Shown: positions 59,927-64,000 of the stretch, one piece after another
Numbering within the stretch: position 1 is the first letter of the stretch
Layout of the letters: each line of letters begins with the position of its first letter
Assembly (NCBI RefSeq): GCF_030053345.1
Contig: NZ_JASGBP010000001.1
Coordinates: forward strand, 885,650-949,649
Reading direction: 5' to 3'
Length of the DNA: 64,000 nucleotides
Origin: Flavobacterium sedimenticola
GTDB lineage: Bacteria > Bacteroidota > Bacteroidia > Flavobacteriales > Flavobacteriaceae
Position numbers and translations under genes: made by a program
The notes under the pieces: generated by a model
Database searches by the model: none
Told to the model about the DNA's origin: nothing
Seen by the model: the letters and a program-made list of their open reading frames with translations, nothing else

Positions 59927-61125
59927 TGCACTTTGGTCAGCCGAATCCATTTGCCGTAGGTAAGTTGTCGCCAAATCCACTCCAACGGACCAAATTCAAA
60001 ATAGCGCAACCACAACCGACTTAAGAAAGCTTGCAACGCATAGAAACTTATGGCAATCAGCGGAAAGAATACCGAACCGGTTTTGCCGAATAATGCGAGT
60101 CCGGTTCCGTAAAAAAATAAGTATGCCGAGCTACTTTGTAAGATATAATTGGTGAGCGTCATTTTACCGACAAAACCAAAAAAAGTGAAAGTATTGGCAT
60201 TTCTCATATACAGTAAAACAATACTGCACACGTAAACAAAAGCCATCGGAATCACACTCAACGCATAGGTAGCCGCCTCCAGTACTTGAGGAACATCTTT
60301 CACAAATACGTTGATGTATCCAAAGAGTAAGGTTGTTGGAAAACCTAAAAGAAACATTTGCTTTCGAAACCGAATCAGAAACGATTTTTTCTCGTTTAGA
60401 TGTTCATACCATCGGTTCCGACCAATCATCATGCCTATCAGAAACAGCGCCAAAACTTTAGGAAATCGATTCGACTCGAATAATCCGCCCCAACGGTAAT
60501 AAAATCCGGACACCAATAAATCCTTAATTTGAGAATAATCGGCCTTTTGAACTAAAACAATAAAGTCAGTGTTGGAAGCAATGCCCATTTTTTTATCGAC
60601 TTCGCCTCCTCTTTTATAAAAGTACATTTCAGGGGCGAACTTGCCATGGCTGAGTTCTCGAGTTGCGTCTAAAAGAATCGGACTCAAAATCAAACAAACC
60701 GCAATAACCAGAATCGACTTATTCGATAATTTGGCAAAAAGCGGCAGCAACAATCCCAATAGAGCATACAACAATAAAATGTCGCCTTCCCACAACAAAA
60801 AAGCATGTGCCAATCCTATTCCGATAAGGATAATCAGTCTTTTGTAAAAGATGAGGATGCCTTTTGATTTGGTTAAGAAAACCGCAAAGCCAATGCCAAA
60901 CAGAAGTGAAAAAATAGAATAGAATTTCCCGTCTATAAAAGCAAAATGAATAAAATCGTATATCCGATTGGCTTCGGCTGTAGGCAGGTCGTTTTTTTGT
61001 TTGAAAGTCAAAAAAACATACCCCGAAAAAACACCTAAGTTGGATATAAAAACGCCAAACAGCGCAATGCCTCTGAGGATGTCTAAAATTGGAGAACGTG
61101 AGCCGGCAGCAACAGGTTGATTCAT
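59923..61125 (-). CDS. DUF418 domain membrane protein
   Basis: 400 residues from MNQPVAAGSRSPILDILRGIALFGV. About ten membrane helices. The heparan-alpha-glucosaminide-acetyltransferase-like N-terminal region (DILRGIALFG, FYSIFSLLFGIGFAVF) and C-terminal DUF418 helices (MTLTNYILQSSSAYLFFY, ARLWLRYFEFGPLEWIWR-like) are visible. Transporter or acyltransferase role not established. Confidence 0.88.
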   Translation of the reverse strand: MNQPVAAGSRSPILDILRGIALFGVFISNLGVFSGYVFLTFKQKNDLPTAEANRIYDFIHFAFIDGKFYSIFSLLFGIGFAVFLTKSKGILIFYKRLIILIGIGLAHAFLLWEGDILLLYALLGLLLPLFAKLSNKSILVIAVCLILSPILLDATRELSHGKFAPEMYFYKRGGEVDKKMGIASNTDFIVLVQKADYSQIKDLLVSGFYYRWGGLFESNRFPKVLALFLIGMMIGRNRWYEHLNEKKSFLIRFRKQMFLLGFPTTLLFGYINVFVKDVPQVLEAATYALSVIPMAFVYVCSIVLLYMRNANTFTFFGFVGKMTLTNYILQSSSAYLFFYGTGLALFGKTGSVFFPLIAISFYALQAFLSRLWLRYFEFGPLEWIWRQLTYGKWIRLTKVH

Positions 61126-61179
61126 AAGCAATTATTTAGTAAGCTAAATGTACTAAATAATGCATTGAAAATCAGATTT

Positions 61180-62397
61180 TTATTGGTAAATCAAATAAGG
61201 TTGTCGCATGGTTTTAAAATCAGCCAATCCTTTTTCCCATGTTTTTCGGATGTCGGCTTCCGAAACACCGTCTGTAATTTGTTGTTGTAATTTTGGGGTA
61301 CCTGCCAATTTGGTGAAGAAGTCGTTAAAGAATTTGGTTTTGTCTGAGGTGGTATTGTAGGCTTTAATCAACCATTTTAGTTCCAAACGGGTCACTCTTT
61401 GAATTTGAGTCAAATCTTCGCCATAACACAATTGGTTTTTATGCATCGGTTCTTTGGCACCGAAATTCGGTACCGGGGTAAAACTAAAGTCGCTTTTCGG
61501 TAAAAAAGGCGAACCGTAAATTTGGAATTGCTTCTCGGTGCCACGCCCCACACTCACATTGGTGCCTTCGAACAAGCACAGGCTGGCATACAAATTTATA
61601 GCCTGATCGTTCGGTAAATTGGGCGAGGGTTTTACGGGTAACGAATAAGCCCTACTTCGTTGGTAGTTCAAACACGGAATTACAGTCAAGCGACACGTTG
61701 CTCCGTTTTTTAACCATTTTTCACCATTAATCATTTGAGCGTATTCGCCAATAGTCATACCATGTAACAACGGAATCGGATGCATGCCCACAAAGCTGCT
61801 GTGTTCTTTTTCTAAAACCGGTCCGTCAACGATACCGCCGTTCGGATTCGGTCTGTCTAAAACCAGCAGTGTAAGGTTGTTTTCCGCACAGGCTTCCATA
61901 ATATAATGTAGCGTAGAAATGTACGTGTAAAATCGAGCGCCCACATCCTGCAGGTCAAATACCATCACATCAATACCGGCCAGCTGTTCGGGTTTTGGTT
62001 TTTTATTGTTGCCATACAGCGAAATTATCGGCAAACCGGTTTGGGTGTCTTTGCCGTCTTTAATCAGTTCACCGGCATCGGCTGTCCCGCGGAAGCCGTG
62101 TTCGGGCGCATAAATTTTTAGGAGGTTGATTTTTTGGGTTAATAGATAATCGACAACATGAGTCTTGTTCGAAAGTATCCCGGTTTGATTGGTTACGATG
62201 CCCACTTTTTTGTCCTTTAATAAGGGTAAGTAAGCGGCCGTGTTGTCGGCTCCCGTTTGTATTGCTGTTGACGGAGTCTTGACTTCAGTCATTTCTTCTT
62301 CCTTTTTCGTTATCTCTCTTCCCTTTTGGCTTCCGCAAGAAACCATTAGCAAAACCGAGAATAAAACTGTATTTTTGAACACCAAATTTGAAATCAT
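61180..62397 (-). CDS. Exo-beta-N-acetylmuramidase NamZ / DUF1343 lipoprotein
   Basis: 405 residues from MISNLVFKN at 62397. Lipoprotein signal ending LLMVSCGSQ (Cys about 21). DUF1343 features: VGIVTNQTG, IYAPEHGFRGTADAGE, VFDLQDVGARFYTYISTLHYIMEA, LDRPNPNGG and GRGTEKQFQIYGSPFL. NamZ removes terminal MurNAc from peptidoglycan fragments in known members. Its ATG lies 4 bases from the divergent permease start, so an in-frame extension upstream is unlikely. Confidence 0.9.
   Translation of the reverse strand: MISNLVFKNTVLFSVLLMVSCGSQKGREITKKEEEMTEVKTPSTAIQTGADNTAAYLPLLKDKKVGIVTNQTGILSNKTHVVDYLLTQKINLLKIYAPEHGFRGTADAGELIKDGKDTQTGLPIISLYGNNKKPKPEQLAGIDVMVFDLQDVGARFYTYISTLHYIMEACAENNLTLLVLDRPNPNGGIVDGPVLEKEHSSFVGMHPIPLLHGMTIGEYAQMINGEKWLKNGATCRLTVIPCLNYQRSRAYSLPVKPSPNLPNDQAINLYASLCLFEGTNVSVGRGTEKQFQIYGSPFLPKSDFSFTPVPNFGAKEPMHKNQLCYGEDLTQIQRVTRLELKWLIKAYNTTSDKTKFFNDFFTKLAGTPKLQQQITDGVSEADIRKTWEKGLADFKTMRQPYLIYQ
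62370..62377 (+). promoter_or_regulatory. -7 element of the permease gene
   Basis: TATTTTTG, 24 bases before TTG 62402. It lies within the opposite-strand NamZ coding start. Confidence 0.5.
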
Positions 62398-62401
62398 ACC
62401 G

Positions 62402-63634
62402 TTGAAATTAGAATATTTTATTGCCCAAAGGCTTGTCTCCGCAAAAGACCATAAAAGTAGTATTTCCGCACCAATAATAAAAATTGCGGTTACGGCTATT
62501 GCTTTAGGTATTATTATGATGGTGGTTTCCGTGGCCACCGGTATTGGCTTGCAACAAAAAATACGCCAGAAAGTATCGGCCTTCAACGGTCATATTATAA
62601 TAACCGGCTACAACGATAACAACTCCGATGTCAGTACCCAACCCATTTCCATTCGTCAAAGTTTTTATCCGGCTTTTACCAATGTTAGCGGAATTACCCA
62701 TGTGCAGGCCGTAGCGAGTAAGGCCGGAATCATTCGAACCGCCACTGCTTTTGAGGGGATTATATTTAAAGGTGTCGGGAAAGAATATCAATCGGCCAAT
62801 ATAAAAGAATATTTAGTCCAAGGTCGTTTCCCGCAAGTTAACGCCGCACTCAACGAGGAAGTGCTTATTTCGCAATACCTTTGTGACCGACTCGGGTTAC
62901 ATCTCGGCGATCGCTTTGTGACCTATTTTATGAAAGAAAACAATGAAGGCTACAACCTGCGCAATTTTAAAATTGTCGGGATTTACAATTCGGGCTTTCA
63001 GGAATTCGACGCCAACTACATCCTAGGCGATATTCGCCACATCCAACGCATCAACAAATGGAAGCCCGATCAAGTGGGTTCTTTCGAAGTTTTCATCGAG
63101 GATTTTACCCAAATCCGCCAAAAAGGGGAAGAAGTGTACAATGAAACCGCTTCTACGCTCGACTCTCAAACCGTAGAAAATAAATTTTATTACATCTTCG
63201 AATGGCTCAAACTCTTTGATGTTAACATCATTGTTATTCTTATCGTCATGATACTCGTGGCTACTATTAATATGGTGGTGGCGCTGTTAGTGCTTATTTT
63301 AGAGCGTACCCAAATGATTGGTATTTTAAAATCATTAGGGGCTAACAATTGGTCGGTTCGAAAAATTTTCCTGTACAATGCGCTGCATCTTATCAGCCGT
63401 GGCTTGCTTTGGGGTAACGCCATCAGCATCGTCCTCTTGTTGCTTCAAAAGTATTTCGGTATCGTTAAACTCAATCCCGAAAGTTACTATGTCAACGTGG
63501 CGCCTGTCGATATTAATCTCTGGTATATCCTATTGCTCAACTTGGGAACCGTAGTTATTTGCCTTTTGGTGTTGCTGTTGCCCTCCTATATTATTACTAA
63601 AATTACACCTTCCCAATCCATACGTTTCGATTAA
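62402..63634 (+). CDS. FtsX-type ABC transporter permease (LolC/E-like)
   Basis: 410 residues from TTG 62402 (MKLEYFIAQRLVSAKD), the usual start of this family. One N-terminal helix (about 28-48), large extracytoplasmic MacB-like domain (about 55-270), then three helices (about 278-305, 320-350, 370-400) typical of FtsX/LolE permeases. Likely moves lipoproteins or lipids from the inner membrane. The ATPase partner is not in the window. Confidence 0.85.
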   Translation: MKLEYFIAQRLVSAKDHKSSISAPIIKIAVTAIALGIIMMVVSVATGIGLQQKIRQKVSAFNGHIIITGYNDNNSDVSTQPISIRQSFYPAFTNVSGITHVQAVASKAGIIRTATAFEGIIFKGVGKEYQSANIKEYLVQGRFPQVNAALNEEVLISQYLCDRLGLHLGDRFVTYFMKENNEGYNLRNFKIVGIYNSGFQEFDANYILGDIRHIQRINKWKPDQVGSFEVFIEDFTQIRQKGEEVYNETASTLDSQTVENKFYYIFEWLKLFDVNIIVILIVMILVATINMVVALLVLILERTQMIGILKSLGANNWSVRKIFLYNALHLISRGLLWGNAISIVLLLLQKYFGIVKLNPESYYVNVAPVDINLWYILLLNLGTVVICLLVLLLPSYIITKITPSQSIRFD

Positions 63635-63732
63635 GGAGCGAAAGGTTCGGGTTATATTTGGATACGGTATTCCCGCTTTACGCACTACAAGCCTGCCGAA
63701 GTCAGGCATGGTAGTTGCTTCAATCGGGGCTA
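63634..63732 (+). repeat. Dispersed palindromic element, copy H
   Basis: AGGAGCGAAAGG at the permease stop codon, TTCCCGCT (63669), inner hairpin GCCTG / CAGGC (63691-63695 with 63703-63707), and ATCGGGGCTA (63723-63732). Confidence 0.8.
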
Positions 63733-63839
63733 AGCGGTGATGGTTTGGTTTTTTTCGGTTGCGGGTATTTAAAAATTTGCTTTGTAAAAAACGCGCAATC
63801 AGGGGTTTGTAAAAAAGATGTAAAAAGTGGCAAAAAATA

Positions 63840-63872
63840 TTTGGAAAGAGGGAAAAAAGATTTCTATATTTG
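63840..63872 (+). promoter_or_regulatory. Outward promoter 1
   Basis: TTTG (63840-63843), 21-base spacer, TATATTTG (63865-63872), followed by CACCCCGC. Confidence 0.65.
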
Positions 63873-63954
63873 CACCCCGCAAGAGAGGGATGGTGCTTTG
63901 AAAAACTGTGAAACGAGGAATTTAAAATAAATTCAAAAATAATTTTAAAATTAC

Positions 63955-63984
63955 TTGTTAGTTTAAAAAAGATGCTTACTTTTG
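63955..63984 (+). promoter_or_regulatory. Outward promoter 2
   Basis: TTG (63955-63957), 19-base spacer, TACTTTTG (63977-63984), followed by CACCCGC. The post-box sequence repeats that of promoter 1. Confidence 0.7.
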
Positions 63985-64000
63985 CACCCGCTAATCGAGA

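Larger units (their letters stand above)
63733..64000. other. Right-edge region without a gene
   Basis: 268 bases. The first part is A-rich with no credible coding frame. The second part holds the two promoters listed below, both reading rightwards. Confidence 0.6.

Noticed and set aside
62398..62586. N-terminal extension of NamZ by 63 residues
   Set aside because: The extension is the antisense of the permease start; the lipoprotein signal beginning at 62397 is the normal start.
63715..63930. A 71-codon open frame at the right edge
   Set aside because: It begins inside repeat copy H, runs across promoter 1 and has Lys/Cys-biased codons from A-rich DNA. No family resemblance.

Overview
The window looks like chromosome of a Flavobacterium-like member of the Flavobacteriaceae (Bacteroidetes). 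The grounds are: many promoters of the Bacteroidetes form (a TTG/TTTG -33 box and a TAnnTTTG -7 box), almost no Shine-Dalgarno sequences, GLPGLI, TonB/ExbBD and DUF3857 proteins, the gliding ATPase GldA, a two-gene MetH and several Sec-type lipoproteins. Gene content is mostly core metabolism. No phage, plasmid, transposase or CRISPR array was seen. The left edge cuts a beta-mannosidase gene. The right edge ends on two strong promoters reading out of the window.

Layout. 1-6.5 kb: GH2 beta-mannosidase, deoxynucleoside kinase with a secreted partner, and a GLPGLI / outer-membrane receptor pair. 6.8-19.2 kb: a methionine/SAM region with metK (-), then metY - osmC-like - metX-like - homoserine dehydrogenase - sterol desaturase, then split metH and metF. 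19.3-24.5 kb: PagL-like outer-membrane protein, GIN-domain lipoprotein, gldA, and pheA-aroF. 24.5-35.7 kb: rsgA, dtd, three DUF3857 proteins, MazG-like, SMR, aroA, queA. 35.9-46 kb: kynU, an arginase-family gene, penicillin acylase, a photolyase operon (flavin reductase, DUF2256, Cry-DASH, Fe-S photolyase) and kmo. 46-49 kb: cupin, lipoprotein, DMT protein and HerA-like ATPase. 49.2-57 kb: exbB-exbD-exbD-tonB-small membrane protein-pstS-like-TPR, queE, a second tonB-like gene and DUF2059. 57-63.6 kb: class V aminotransferase, methyltransferase, Fe/Zn-cluster protein, PH-domain protein, DUF418, NamZ and an FtsX-type permease.

The most notable content is regulatory RNA. Upstream of metY two short Met/Cys-rich reading frames sit in series, each followed by an intrinsic terminator. 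In each case codons near the end of the frame can pair with the left arm of the terminator, which is the layout of ribosome-stalling attenuation. The second also has the complete 1:2, 2:3, 3:4 pairing set of trp-type attenuators. A third leader, rich in Phe/Tyr/Trp, precedes pheA-aroF with the same logic. The divergent metK carries a SAM-II-like aptamer in its 5' UTR and metH carries a SAM-I aptamer. Methionine metabolism in this 10 kb stretch therefore seems to be sensed by three different RNA devices.

The second theme is small dispersed repeats: eight copies of a palindromic intergenic element, nested TTCGACAGGCTCAG palindromes, and heptanucleotide tandem repeats. The heptamers occur between genes and also in frame inside aroA and metH.
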